Source: Macrostomum hystrix
Lineage: Eukaryota > Platyhelminthes > Macrostomidae
Direction of reading: 5' to 3'
Length of the DNA stretch: 64,000 nt
Assembly (NCBI GenBank): GCA_950097015.1
Contig: CATNEN010000003.1
Location: forward strand, 372,001 to 436,000
The translations under genes and the position numbers were made by a program. The notes below the pieces were generated by a model, which saw nothing but the letters and a program-made list of their open reading frames with translations, was not told the DNA's origin and ran no database searches. Shown here piece by piece: positions 46,958 to 57,929 of this stretch (the stretch's first letter is position 1; each line of letters begins with the position of its first letter).

Positions 46958-49900
46958 CACTACTACTACTACAACTAGAGTAGGCATGTTTACTCTAGAC
47001 ATAGTAGACACAGCGAGTCATAACTTTCTGCGAACAAATTGTATTGACAAGCCTGGAGGCACCGCTCAAGCTGAAGATTTATTTTACTCCCAGACTGCTT
47101 CTGGGAGGGAGTCCTGTCTGAGCCTCAATCAAGAATGAATTGCTGCTGCTTGATTGCATGCTCAAGAGTAAATATTGGATATCATTTTGGTGAAGAGTAG
47201 AAGTGTAAACAAACAATGTTGAAGCAAGAATCCAGAGCATGTTTTGTTGCGAAAAAATTAGCAACAAGCTTTTAAACGGACCCCTGCAAATAATTTTTTT
47301 CTGAAATCAACTAGTTTCATGCTATAAAATGGAAATTGGCTCTAAATTTGCAACGCACACATACGTACTACTATAGTATAGTAGCAGTAGTATAGTAGAA
47401 TTACGTACTATTACATGCAGACGAGACTAATGTAAATAATACGAGCGTATCTCACCTTCACGAATGGCGGTGCAAGGCGCTCCCTCTTCGTGCTCAAGTC
47501 GGATTTCCTTAAGGGCCACTGGTGAATGGGTTAAGATAGACTGGCCCCGGTAGACAGTAGCGTAGGTGCCCTGGAGTTTGATTTACAGCTTTTAATTAAA
47601 TTGTTCTGTGCTTTCCTGTGCTTTTATGAGCACAGGATTGACCAGCTTAAAACTGAGATGATTGGATTAGGATGGAACAGGATTTTGATCAGAGTCATGG
47701 AATGAGGTGGTTGCGTGCTGGCTAGACTGTGCTATGGGTTAGAGAGTCGAGGAGGGGAGGTGGGTGTTGGCTAGACTGTACTACGGGTTAGAGAGTCGAG
47801 GAGGTGAGGTGGGTGCTGGCTAGACTGTACTACGTCATCACTCACCATGATGGTTAGAGTGTAGAGGTACGGTGGGTGTTTATCGTAGGCTGCACCACGA
47901 GTTAGAGTCGAGGAGGTGGGATGTGTATTGAGTCCGTGACGCTGAAAAATATCTTACGGCTTTACCTGTCCGAGCTTCTCCAACTTCCTGTAGGAGGAAG
48001 ACTTGCCGAAGCCGATATCAGCCAGGGAGATTCGGCGATCCCGCTTGCTGAGCAGTGTGAAGCTGAGCAGCGGCATCGGCTGAGCTTGGCTAGCTGGCTC
48101 CGGGGATGGATGGCGGCACCGAAGCCCGGCTGCGGCTGGCAACGAGCGGCGCTTTTTGTCATTGCTGGCTCGCACCGGCTGATCTGGCGCCCGCCTGAGA
48201 GTCACCGCCTCTGCCGCATGCGTGGCCAGCTCTGCATCTGCCGATGTTTCCGACGGTTGGTTGACTATTTCGCTGGCCTTGTCGGCTTGGTCCACTGTAT
48301 GGCTTGGAGCTGGAGAAGACACAGCGGAGTGAGGTGGGTGCGTCAAAAAAGAGCGGAGTGGGGTGGGTGTTTAATGAGACAAAAAGAGCGGAGTGCAGTG
48401 GGTGCTGATATGACAAAAAGAGCTGAGCGGGGTGGGTGCTGATAAGACATAAAGAGCGGAGTGGGGTGGGTGATGATTAGACAAAAAGAGCGGAGCGGGG
48501 CGGGTGATGAAAAGACAAAAAGAGCGGAGTGAGGTGGGGTTAGAGTGTGATGGCATATACGAGCTTATTCGTGGCAATCGAAATGGCATGTCTAAGTTGA
48601 GTAGTTCTAACTAGAGAAATTAATCTTCGTTTACATGTTTTTGCAATAATTGCATTCTGCAAAAAACCGTTACTTGTTTAAATGATTCTCAAGTTGGGTC
48701 TCACATGGCGACTGGGACGGCCGTCGGCACAGCAGGAGGCCGATAAAGTTGCACAGCATGATGCTTGCAGGGTGGAGCAGCCTATTTAAGAAGGCTGGTT
48801 AAATCGGTTTTCCTGAGCCTGTCTGTCTGCTGGCAGTGGAATCTAGCTCCCAATGTTTAATAATCCCATGGCAGCCAGTCATATTTCTCCTATTGGAGCA
48901 GGCTGAGGCGGTGCGTAAATATCTTTTGCAAATTCGTTGCAGTCTGGCGCGAACTAAGCCAGAGATGAGGGACGAGCAGACAAGATCCGAGGAGGCTGTC
49001 TGCTGCCTGATCCACTGGGTTGTACGAGTGGCCGGGTTGACGCCATGTGCCAGTGAATGCCGTTATTCAATTACAGACGCAGCCTGACTATAAGAGATAT
49101 AGGCCCCCAGGGTGTCTTGTTTGCCCCGATTCCTTCATCATTCGTGCTGTTCCATTTTTCCTCTTATCCAATTAACACTGGGCTGACTGTCTGGCCTTCC
49201 GTGGAACGCATCCCGACGTGTATTGCATCGCTGCCTGGGGGAGGCATTCTAAGACATGCGGGTGACACCGGCTTTGCTAGTCATCACTGCTCTTCAAATC
49301 TAAATGGGGACGCCGGCAAAATCATTGTAGGCTCATTTGGAACCAATATTAATTACCTTCTTAAACCCAATACCTATGTCGCTCAGATTGTTTGATTTTT
49401 TGTACCAACTTTCTAAACAGGTGAGTTTCCTTCAAACCAACTGTCTAACAGGTGAGTTTCCTTCGAACCAACTGTCTAATAGGTGAGTTACCTTCGAACC
49501 AACTGTCTAACAGGTGAGTTTCCTTCGAACCAACTGTCTAACAGGTGAGTTTCCTTCGAACCAACTGTCTAATAGGTGAGTTACCTTCGACCCAACTGTC
49601 TAACAGGTGAGTTTCCTTCGAACCAACTGTCTAATAGGTGAGTTACCTTCGAACCAACTGTCTAACAGGTGAGTTTACTTCGAACCAACTGTCTAACAGG
49701 TGAGTTTCCTTCGAACCACTGTCTAACAGGTGAGTTTCCTTCGAACCAACTGTCTAACATGTGAGTTTCCTTCGAACCAACTGTCTAACAAGTGAGTTTC
49801 CTTCGAACGAACTGTCTAACAGCAGAGTTTCTTTCGAACAAGCTGTCTAACAGGTGAGTTTCCTTCTAACCAGCTGTCTAACAGGTGAGTTTCCTTCGAA

Positions 49901-52272
49901 CCAGCTGTCTAACAGTAGAGTTTCCTTCGAACCAGCTGTCTAACAGTAGAGTTTCCTTCGAACCAGCTGTCTAACAGTAGAGTTTCCTTCGAACCAGCTG
50001 TCTAACAGTAGAGTTTCCTTCGAACCAACTTTCTAAACAGGTGAGTTCCTTCGAACCAACTGTCTAACAGGTGAGTTTCCTTCGAACCAGCTGTCTAACA
50101 GTAGAGTTTCCTTCGAACCAACTGTCTAACAGTAGAGTTTCCTTCGAACCAACTTTCTAAACAGGTGAGTTACTTCGAACCAACTGTCTAACAGGTGAGT
50201 TTCCTTCGAACCAACTGTCTAACAGGTGAGTTTCCTTCGAACCAACTGTCTAACAGGTGAGTTTCCTTCGAACCACCAGTCTAACAAGTGAGTTTCCTTG
50301 GAATCTAGTTTCCTTCTTCTAGCTAAGCCATTTTATCGTCGATATATTTATTTCGTGACCAGATTTTCACGCTCTTACTATTAGTAGTGCGAAATGGTCG
50401 TGGCAATTGATTTTTATTTCTAACTTCGTTTCGCATTTGCCGATTCCGTCCAGTTATTATGCGAAATGTTACAGGAGAATAAAAAAATATGGCACACTGG
50501 TGCTGCAATGGGATGACAGCATTCTAGTGCCAACAGAACACTAATTTGATACCATCGCAGTACACAGAATATTTTTGTTGTCTTATATAGATCGCAATTC
50601 CATTGATTCATGCGAGTACAATTGAGGAGACTGTAATGCTGCTTGCTCTCTTTTTCTAGATCATAAAAGTACACATTCTAATCCGGAGTTGCACCTGAAT
50701 CTGTTTTTGAACACGTTGCTTTATAGACAGCTTGACAGAAAGTAATTTTTCTACTCTGTTTAAATCTTTCAACATTGCTGATTCACTGCCACTAAAAAGG
50801 AAAATTTTGCTTTTTCTGTATAGTATTTATCACAGGTGAAGTAAATAAAGAAAAAATCTTAACAAACGTAAATCACAACTTGTGTCCTGTAGTACTGAGA
50901 CACTCACAATTCGTCTTATCTCTGCTTGATCACAATATCTATATGCTAGGACATTGTACAGTGGCTCATTTGTTTCTTATCAGTATCTCTTCCCCGCTGT
51001 AACTACTATGATAACCATTATCATGCTCATATAACCACCAATATTCCTATCACTGATTTATTGGCTGGAACGTCAATTAATTTATTAATAATTTGTTAAT
51101 ATATAATTGGCACCCACTTCCATCTCTGCAGGATCTCACCCAGTGGTCTCCTCTCTTCTTAACTCCCCAACTCAGGTCACAAATCTCGAGCATTTTGCCT
51201 CAAACAGTTGCCTCAGTCCTGACGTCTTGACTGACAGTCTGCAGCAGCTGTGAGCGTTCGAGTGAGTGAGGGTGCCAGTGCTAGAAGCCGACTGAGCAGC
51301 TGTGGAAGTGACTGTGGCTCTAATTTGTACTTTTTTCGTTTATGGCTTCTGTTAGCGATCGTTGCAGGACAACTTGCATAGGCTCACGCAGAAGCAGCTG
51401 TTTGGGTCTAATAAATGTATTCATAAACTAAAGTGTCACAGCACAGCTGCCGTTTCCTAGATGATTCACATGGTATTCCTTTAATAATTCTAGCGAAGCA
51501 TACTAATGAAAGCTCTCTGTTTCATCGATTGCATACGGCTCTTGGTGTTTAGTTGGGCAGCTTTGGGCTTTTCTCTAATGAAAATTCAAATTGCAACCTG
51601 TTAAAGTCGAGCGCAGATCGGATCGGATTAGAGGTTGAATTACAGAAAAAACTGCGGGTGAATTGATATGAGATATTCGATTCCACCAAGATTAAAATTA
51701 AATTGCCGAGACAGCTTGGTGAGACAGTTTGACATCGAAAGACATTTATATAAATTTCGTTTGTGTTGCCATATTTCACAGACAATTTCAGACACAAAAG
51801 CTTTCCTTCACTAACCATCTTTTGCTGCAGCATCAGTTGCAGCAGTCATCGAATGTCGTTGGGTGAGGGCCGACTTCGATCGCAACAACCTGCCAAGCAT
51901 GCCGCTGCCGCCACTGATTCTCCCACCGCTGCCACCATGTGATCGCAGTCTAATGAAACCAAGAATTTTGCGGGGACGAGATCTAGACGGCTCTTGTTGT
52001 GCCGGCTGCTGCAGCTGCAGCTGTTGTTGCTTAATAGCCGGTTGTGACTGAGATGTTGACAACCTCTTCGGAAACTGTTGTGCCAGGCCTGGACTATTCG
52101 TTCCGGCGTTTGAGGCTGTCACCTCTTCTTCTGGCAGATCGTGAAGCGCGCGCTGCTTCTGCTGCTGCCACTGCCGTCTGCGATTGGCAAAGTAGCTATT
52201 GGCATTAGCAGGATTCTCGTAGCAGTAGCACAGGTCAGTATCGTACGATTTGGAGCTGGTCAGGTTCTGCAT
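43506..52272 (-). CDS. PCTAIRE-family cyclin-dependent kinase (CDK16/17/18-like), 7 exons
   Basis: Ser/Thr kinase of the PCTAIRE group, activated by cyclin Y-type partners in animals. Exons: 52272-51816, 48309-47966, 47570-47456, 46806-46712, 45251-44846, 43929-43687 and 43612-43506; all phases close (1767 nt, 588 aa). N-terminal about 250 residues are Gln/Ser-rich and disordered. Then come [12 protein letters not shown] (a PKA-type site as in vertebrate CDK16), [16 protein letters not shown] (Gly loop), VALKEIRL (catalytic Lys), [11 protein letters not shown] (the PCTAIRE helix), [26 protein letters not shown] (catalytic loop), LADFGLARA (DFG), [46 protein letters not shown], and a C-lobe ending DLPD-SASIFSL. 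The usual GEG of the loop is GQG. Exon 1 is assigned by strand, phase and splice signals only; exons 2-7 by homology. Five of six introns hold their own tandem arrays. Confidence 0.93.
44045..44770. repeat. Minisatellite with 342-bp higher-order unit in PCTAIRE intron 5
   Basis: Irregular units around GTGACAGAATAGGATTCGGA. The whole motif order from AGGAGTGG at 44,067 recurs at 44,409, so a 342-bp block was duplicated. Occupies most of the intron 44,845-43,930. Confidence 0.92.
45278..46663. repeat. 17-bp minisatellite forming almost all of PCTAIRE intron 4
   Basis: About 80 units of AGTGACATCTAGACTGG with variants (ATATAGACTGG, AAAGAATGG, GCTGTGAC). It covers about 95% of the 1,460-bp intron (46,711-45,252), beginning about 48 bp after the donor and ending about 27 bp before the acceptor. 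Confidence 0.96.
46846..46976. repeat. ACT trinucleotide microsatellite in PCTAIRE intron 3
   Basis: About 42 ACT/TAC triplets with three or four interruptions (ATT, ACC, ACA), about 40 bp inside the acceptor end of the intron. The opposite strand is a spurious poly-valine frame. Confidence 0.97.
47690..47925. repeat. Degenerate repeat in PCTAIRE intron 2
   Basis: Three to four imperfect units of GAGGTGGGTGCTGGCTAGAC with TGTACTACGGGTTAGAGAG, within the 395-bp intron 47,965-47,571. Confidence 0.8.
48315..48540. repeat. 34-bp repeat just upstream of PCTAIRE exon 2
   Basis: About six imperfect units of AAAAAGAGCGGAGTGGGGTG with GGTGATGATAGAC. It begins within a few bp of the exon 2 acceptor (48,310), so its pyrimidine-rich minus strand supplies part of the polypyrimidine tract. 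Confidence 0.88.
49395..50305. repeat. 31-bp minisatellite carrying a splice-donor consensus in each unit
   Basis: About 29 units of 31 bp, GTGAGTTTCCTTCGAACCAA followed by CTGTCTAACAG. Roughly two thirds contain exact CAGGTGAGT on the plus strand; others read ATAGGTGAGT or CAGTAGAGT. The array lies in the large PCTAIRE intron 1, antisense to the gene. Confidence 0.95.
50310..51815. other. PCTAIRE intron 1, remaining part
   Basis: AT-rich unique sequence, no further exon recognised. Confidence 0.55.
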
Positions 52273-52299
52273 TTTGTACTCTTGGAAGCTGTTCAATTA

Positions 52300-53930
52300 A
52301 GCAGATTTTAGCACTCAATAGCGCGAATTCCAGAGCGTGATGACGGGCTTGATTTGCCTGACGAGAGCGAATGAGTAAATGGAAAAGCCAAAGAATGGGA
52401 TGGAGTGGAGCAAAGAGTGCCGTAGACTGTTCAGTCTCCACACTGAGGACTCCTATGGAGCTGCGATGCCAAGGCCTGATGTAGTTTAGCAGCTTGATGG
52501 CGAGTGGGGAGAGGGAACAGGAACTATTTATTGATTTCTAATCCTCACGCGAGGAAGCGGCTGGCTGGCTAGTTTGTTTTTCGAGATGGGCGCTCCAGTT
52601 TTTTGACAGAAGTGAGAGAGGAGCCTCTGGACAAGTGAGAGAGAGAGAGGAAGAGAGAAAGAGGGACTTGGAGATGCGAATGGACTAGCCAATCAGGTGT
52701 CAAAGATTCGACCGACCTCAGCTTCAGCGGAACTCGAGAATAGCTTCGTCCTGCCAGATTGGCAGCTTGCAAGCAGCAAATTCTCTTAGTAGTGATGGTG
52801 ATTTTGTCAAAGAAATTATTTCACAAAACAAAAAGTGCAGAATGATTACCAAGCCTAAATGTGTTTGAGCATCAGCCACTGGTCAAATACGATGCGCAGC
52901 GATTTGATGATCGGTCATTCTGTGCAGCTTAAATTGAAACCCGCACACCAAGCTGACCAGAAAAGTTTGTTTTGGAGGCTGGGATGCTTGGGCCGGACTC
53001 CAAAGAGTTTGGGAACTGATCGCTGTGTCAACAATATGTGCATATATTTAGTTGTCCGATTTCTGCAGCATTGGTAATCTGAAATTTATTTTGATTTTTT
53101 GTGAGGCTAAATGAGTGCCTGGAAGCACATGAAAAGAAGCCAAATATCAAAGACAGACCCCCAGATAGGCCAGAGCCCCATCATCTCCAGCTCTTATTCT
53201 CGTCTCGCTTGTCACTTCTTTCGCTACTTATCCGGGGGGTCTTAATTGCGGGACTCTAAATCCGCCTGGCTGCATTACTCGCTCTAAGCACGTATGCAGG
53301 ACCTGTACTGTATGCAGGAATTGTATATGGAGTCAAGATCTCTGTGCGTCATGTGTGTAATTGATGATTGGCCTGATCTGTTCAGTGAATGCATGATGAC
53401 TCATTGATGAGTTCTCCCGACGCTAATATCCTGTAATAAATAAGTCGATGTCTTTATCAGATATATTGCCATTTAGCTAGCTTCTGTTGACTAAAGGACC
53501 AACGAAGGCAATCATGCAGGACAGTAAAAAAGTTTAAGCCACATCGCTTTCTAAGCGATTCGCTTCATGCTATTTCGTCACTTAATCACTGTGGAAGGAT
53601 GAAAATGGAACTTATGCGCCCAGACAGTTGCACAACGTGCAATTGGAACGTCCAGAGGGAACTCACAAGGCTTTCGGGATGAGAAGAGCTGCCGGGAGCT
53701 GCGACCGTCGCCTCTTTGAGGACAGTGGCAAGGAGATAAAGATACGGAGCAATTGGGAAAGGGAAGTGTGCCGAAGGGAAGAGAATATCATTATCGCAAA
53801 CGGGAAACTGAACCGATAAATCATTCCAACCCATTACTTACAGTCTATCCTTTCAATGCATGGTTACAGTTTCATATCTCTTGATATGGCCTTTCATCTG
53901 CTTGAGTAGGTGAATGAGTTGATTATTTTT
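52300..53930. other. Region upstream of PCTAIRE exon 1
   Basis: TTAATTGAACAG immediately before the first coding exon looks like an acceptor, so a 5' UTR exon or trans-splice is likely. An AG-rich GAGAGAGAGAGGAAGAGAG tract lies near 52,630. No gene seen. Confidence 0.45.
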
Positions 53931-53932
53931 TG

Positions 53933-54757
53933 CAGTGTGACAAAAATGGAACCAGTCCTGTGTCAGTTCGCAGTGTTTACATTTCTGTGCTAGATCGCTT
54001 TTATGGCGTATGATCAACTGAAGACTGACGTGCTTGGCTTCAGAAGCTATTTAACTTTTCAGAAGCTCAAAGATAACCACTCATAGTACAAGCTAACGAT
54101 AGAGTAGAAGGACAACAACAGCAAATATCCCCTTTCGACGGAAAGTCGACATTCATGAGGGAAATGAAGCATCCGGCAAAGACTTGGCAAGGGTAATAAA
54201 GTTTGACGTGTCAGCGGATAACATGTATGGTACACCTTGGATGGATTACTATGCAAAAAAGATGCACTACGTCAATGCAAGCGTGCCACACGTCCCCGCA
54301 AATTTGACAAAAATACTAAAAAAATTATCGTACTCGAGAAATGCTACTAGCAGTAAATACTCGTAGATAGAGTTTCTTGTATTTAGACAAAATACGTACC
54401 AGCAAGTTTGAAGTTAATAGTTCATTTAAACAAAAGTTCTCAAGTTTCATAAATCAAATGAACTGGATTTATCAAGTTATACTTACTTGAGGACTTTTTA
54501 AGCAAAAAAATTTGCTGTCAAATGTACAGAGAAAATCATACTAGATCAGAACAATATATAATTTGTTTTAACTGACTAAAAAGTGTGTTAGACGATTGAC
54601 ACTATATTTTTTAGATTTATTAAACAATAAAAAACTATGCAAATCTGCTGCTGTCCTTAGTCAAGCGGGTCGGTTGCAGTGTGACAAAAAATGGAACCAG
54701 TCCTGTGTCCAGTTCGCAGTGTTTACATTTCTGTGCTAGATCGCTTTTATGGCGTAT
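53933..54757. repeat. Pair of about 80-bp direct repeats about 740 bp apart
   Basis: 53,933-54,012 and 54,676-54,757 share GCAGTGTGACAAAAATGGAA, CCAGTCCTGTGT, CAGTTCGCAGTGTTTACATT and TCTGTGCTAGATCGCTTTTA with two single-base indels. The space between is unique and AT-rich, with no recognisable protein. Confidence 0.85.
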
Positions 54758-54759
54758 GG

Positions 54760-56580
54760 CAGTAATTTAGTCTGCAAATTGAAAATATACATAGAAAAGA
54801 GTTGCTTGGGAGCACAGCTGAGGGTTAAGGAAAGTTGTTGCATTGGTGCGGCTGCCTCCTACTGTGGCCCAACTAAAATGCGACGGCCCATGCAAACAGA
54901 AGGTAGAAGCAGCCGCTCTAGTGTTTGAGTGGCTTTGTATCAGTCTCTTACATTTCTTCTTTTCGTTTTTTTCTTCATCCAGTCATCAATTTAGTGGCGC
55001 CTCACAGCGGAGCTGCAGCTGCTAAAAATCTGCTGAAAAACAGTTCATTTTTGCAAATGCTGTCTAACCGATGCAGCATTCACAGTAACCTTATACAATA
55101 ATGGGCCCTTATGGTTGTGGAATATATAGCCAGTGGAATACACAAGTAAGAGTTTTACTGTCCGTTAAGAGACAGGCTCTGAGCGGTCATATTTAAATTT
55201 TAGCCTGCCGACGCACGCCTCGATTGTCAGGAATAAAAGAAGCATTGTGAGTCTTACTTACGAGTCATTTCTAGGCAGATGCAAGACAGGAAAGTTACCA
55301 GACAGATAGCTTGAGATACTAAATGCGCAAATCTAGTCGCATTGTGAGTGCGTCTTTTATGCGGCTCGGACTGCGAGTTGCACTTTTATTGTGAAACACA
55401 GAAACCGACGAGTTTCATGCGCTGTTTTTTTCTTTATTTAAAGATCGGTCAGTCAAGCACTCGTAAACAATTCCGCGGCTCCTAGTGTGATTGTACTCTT
55501 CTTACCCGTCCGGAAGTACTTCCAAACGATGAAAAAACTTAAGTTGTCTGGGAGACACTTCGCACCTTAGCAACTACTTCGTTTGTTGTAGCAAGAGCTG
55601 GAGTTGCTTGGCAGGATAGCAATTTCTGTAGCCGTCAATCGCCTGATCGCCTCCTGAAAGCAGATTATTTTCCATCCGCAAATCAAAATTCAGTTTACGT
55701 GGACTCCTCTTTCATCTTCCTTAGCATTGAGCACTGATCTGAGTGTGCTCTGCCTGAGACTTCCGTTCCAATTGTTGGACCTCAACAACAAAGGGAATGG
55801 CTGGAAAAAAGATCTTGTCAAAAGAGCACCACAGCAGCGGGCCACAATGAGAAAGGAGACCAATGAAAGAATCAACACAGATCAATTGTACGCGTCCGGT
55901 TCTGCCAACAAGCCGGAACATAGCGAAGTGTCAAATGTTGGCCGGATGCGTTGTGTGCATGCTCACATTTGCATACTACGGCTTGTAGTAAGCAGTTTGG
56001 AGTCTATTTTCGTGAACTCTAATACGAGAATAAACCAATACCCGTGTATGTACAGAGCAACTATGTTAGGCGCAGTTGCAGTCAGTGCGAATATAGTCAA
56101 CACAACTTGGAGATTTTGATAGAAGACTAATATAGATTTAGTTTACAGTAGGAACGGAGACATGATGTAAATTCACAATCGAGGAGAATGGGGCATTTTG
56201 CCTACGAATTCGAATATGTCACAGAACGGAAACCTCGCATTTAAGAGAAAACGCGCTTTAAGAGCCCTGAAAGTGATGTGTCTTTGCCAATGAGAGTCCA
56301 CTGAGTCGTGCTTGAACTGCTCTTTAACGAGAACATTTTCGAGAATTTGTGCTCTATAATAGTTCTTCCTCGCGACAGGAAGTAAATATAAGCCGTGAAA
56401 TATGAGTGGACATGCTTAAAAGTAATGAGACTAACAATCTATAGCTACAAATTTACAGTGAAATTGCAGGCTCGCCCCTACAATACACCTTGAGGACTTT
56501 TTCAAGTCGTATGGTTCCGTATCACACTCGTATAAAGTCTCAGCTTTCACTTGCCAGGCTATCAGCCATTCAAGTCAGTC
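54760..56580. other. No gene seen
   Basis: Unique sequence 3' of the phosphatase gene. A plus-strand frame near 55,727-56,119 shows no domain. Confidence 0.5.
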
Positions 56581-56590
56581 ACCCCGACAA

Positions 56591-57922
56591 TCATTCCTCC
56601 TCATCGTCATCGTCAGCTTCGTCTAGCGCTGGCAGCGCCGGATCGCCGAGAGCTCTCTTGAGCAGGTGGCGGGCTCGCCGCAGCCAGAAGAAGTAGCTCA
56701 CCCTGTCGAAGCAGCGCTGCACCGGCTGCTGCTGATCGTCCAGCTGTCCGAAAACGGCCTCGCTGGTGATGCAAACCATTCGCTTAGCCAGCCCATGTGC
56801 CAGCTGCTGCACTTCTATCTCGGTGGTAGCTCCCGCCAGGTCCTCCCTGGCCACTGCCTTGGCCAGCCGGTCCGTTTCGTCTCGCAATTGTTCGACATCC
56901 TGTGGCACGGCGAGCTGAACGTTCTTGTCAAAGCAGACCAATACAAGGGTGAGGTTATCTCGACTGCCTGCCTCCAGCGCGCATTGCACAAGGTCGCGGC
57001 AGACGGTCTGAACCGATGAGCGTCGCTGTAGCTGTCTTACTGCGAATTCGCAAACTTCTTCCGTGGTGAAAACGTCCCAGAGGCCATCGCTTGCTAGTGC
57101 AGCTACGCGCTCCTGACCTTTGACGAAGTATGTTCCGTGGTTTATTGACGGTTCGGCTGTAACCAAGTTGTGTAGATCGTCACCCTTGAAGTCATAGTCA
57201 CCGAACGCTCTTGTGACCATCAGGCCATGGCCTAGCTTGTCGTGCGGTTTGCGCAGGCCCCGATCACGGTCCATCTCGTAGCGCATGCCTTCGAAGCGTT
57301 TCCGCTCGGCTCGAATCTCTACCGTGCTGAGCTCCTTGTTGAGAATGTGCGCCACCGAGTGGTCCACTGTGACGCGGTTGTAATAGTTGCCATAGTCTAT
57401 GTACACAACACCGCGGCTGTCACCGCAGTTGGCTAGCAGTAGGTGCCGCCGGCAAATGAGCAAGATGACTGCCGTGCTGCCGCACGAGTCAGCTCGGTTT
57501 CGCTGGTAGTCGATCTCTCTCCGAATCTTGCGATCGTAGTCCAAGAACAGTCGACGCAGACAGTCGCGATAGTCGCAAATGGGACTCTGCTGCGCCAGAA
57601 GATTCGTGAGCTGCTCGTCGTTGATCAGATACTCCAGGAAGCTGTACTTTTCTTTGACGCAGAACGAGGACACCCAGTCACCGCCGTGGCCGTCGTAGAC
57701 GGCAAAGAATGACGCATCCCCATAGACAGAATGTCCTGAGCGCACACTAGCCCTGGCCGTGTACCTGTCCTCCATGTGAGGCCGGTAGCCTTGAACGGTG
57801 CAGACACCGTAGCTGAGCCCGTTGCCGCATCCACCGGAACATGAGTAGTTAAGAACCGGCTGCACCAGGAGCTCATTCTGGGACTGGCGCCTCGGGCGGA
57901 CTAGCTTAGCCGCACCATTCAT
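56591..57922 (-). CDS. PPM/PP2C-type protein serine/threonine phosphatase, intronless
   Basis: Metal-dependent phosphatase that hydrolyses phospho-Ser/Thr with two Mn2+/Mg2+ ions. 443 aa from the ATG at 57,922. Family motifs in order: RPHMEDRY (residues 47-54), FFAVYDGHGG (72-81; Asp and Gly metal ligands), CGSTAV (147-152), LANCGDSRG (163-171), VDH (186-188), MVTRAFGDYDFK (235-246), ASDGLWDVF (277-285; metal-binding Asp), AGSRDNLTLVLV (318-329; metal-binding Asp). The C-terminal about 110 residues beyond the core end in an acidic run of Asp/Glu. The DH motif is followed by a long basic insertion instead of the usual KP, and no Ala replaces a ligand, so it should be active. No introns, unlike its neighbours, so it may be a retrocopy. 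Closest group (PPM1-like) cannot be fixed. Confidence 0.95.
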   Translation of the reverse strand: MNGAAKLVRPRRQSQNELLVQPVLNYSCSGGCGNGLSYGVCTVQGYRPHMEDRYTARASVRSGHSVYGDASFFAVYDGHGGDWVSSFCVKEKYSFLEYLINDEQLTNLLAQQSPICDYRDCLRRLFLDYDRKIRREIDYQRNRADSCGSTAVILLICRRHLLLANCGDSRGVVYIDYGNYYNRVTVDHSVAHILNKELSTVEIRAERKRFEGMRYEMDRDRGLRKPHDKLGHGLMVTRAFGDYDFKGDDLHNLVTAEPSINHGTYFVKGQERVAALASDGLWDVFTTEEVCEFAVRQLQRRSSVQTVCRDLVQCALEAGSRDNLTLVLVCFDKNVQLAVPQDVEQLRDETDRLAKAVAREDLAGATTEIEVQQLAHGLAKRMVCITSEAVFGQLDDQQQPVQRCFDRVSYFFWLRRARHLLKRALGDPALPALDEADDDDEEE

Positions 57923-57929
57923 GCCAGCC

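Noticed and set aside
46679-47011. Poly-valine and poly-threonine frames
   Set aside because: Readings of the ACT microsatellite in PCTAIRE intron 3; only the part 46,806-46,712 is exon.
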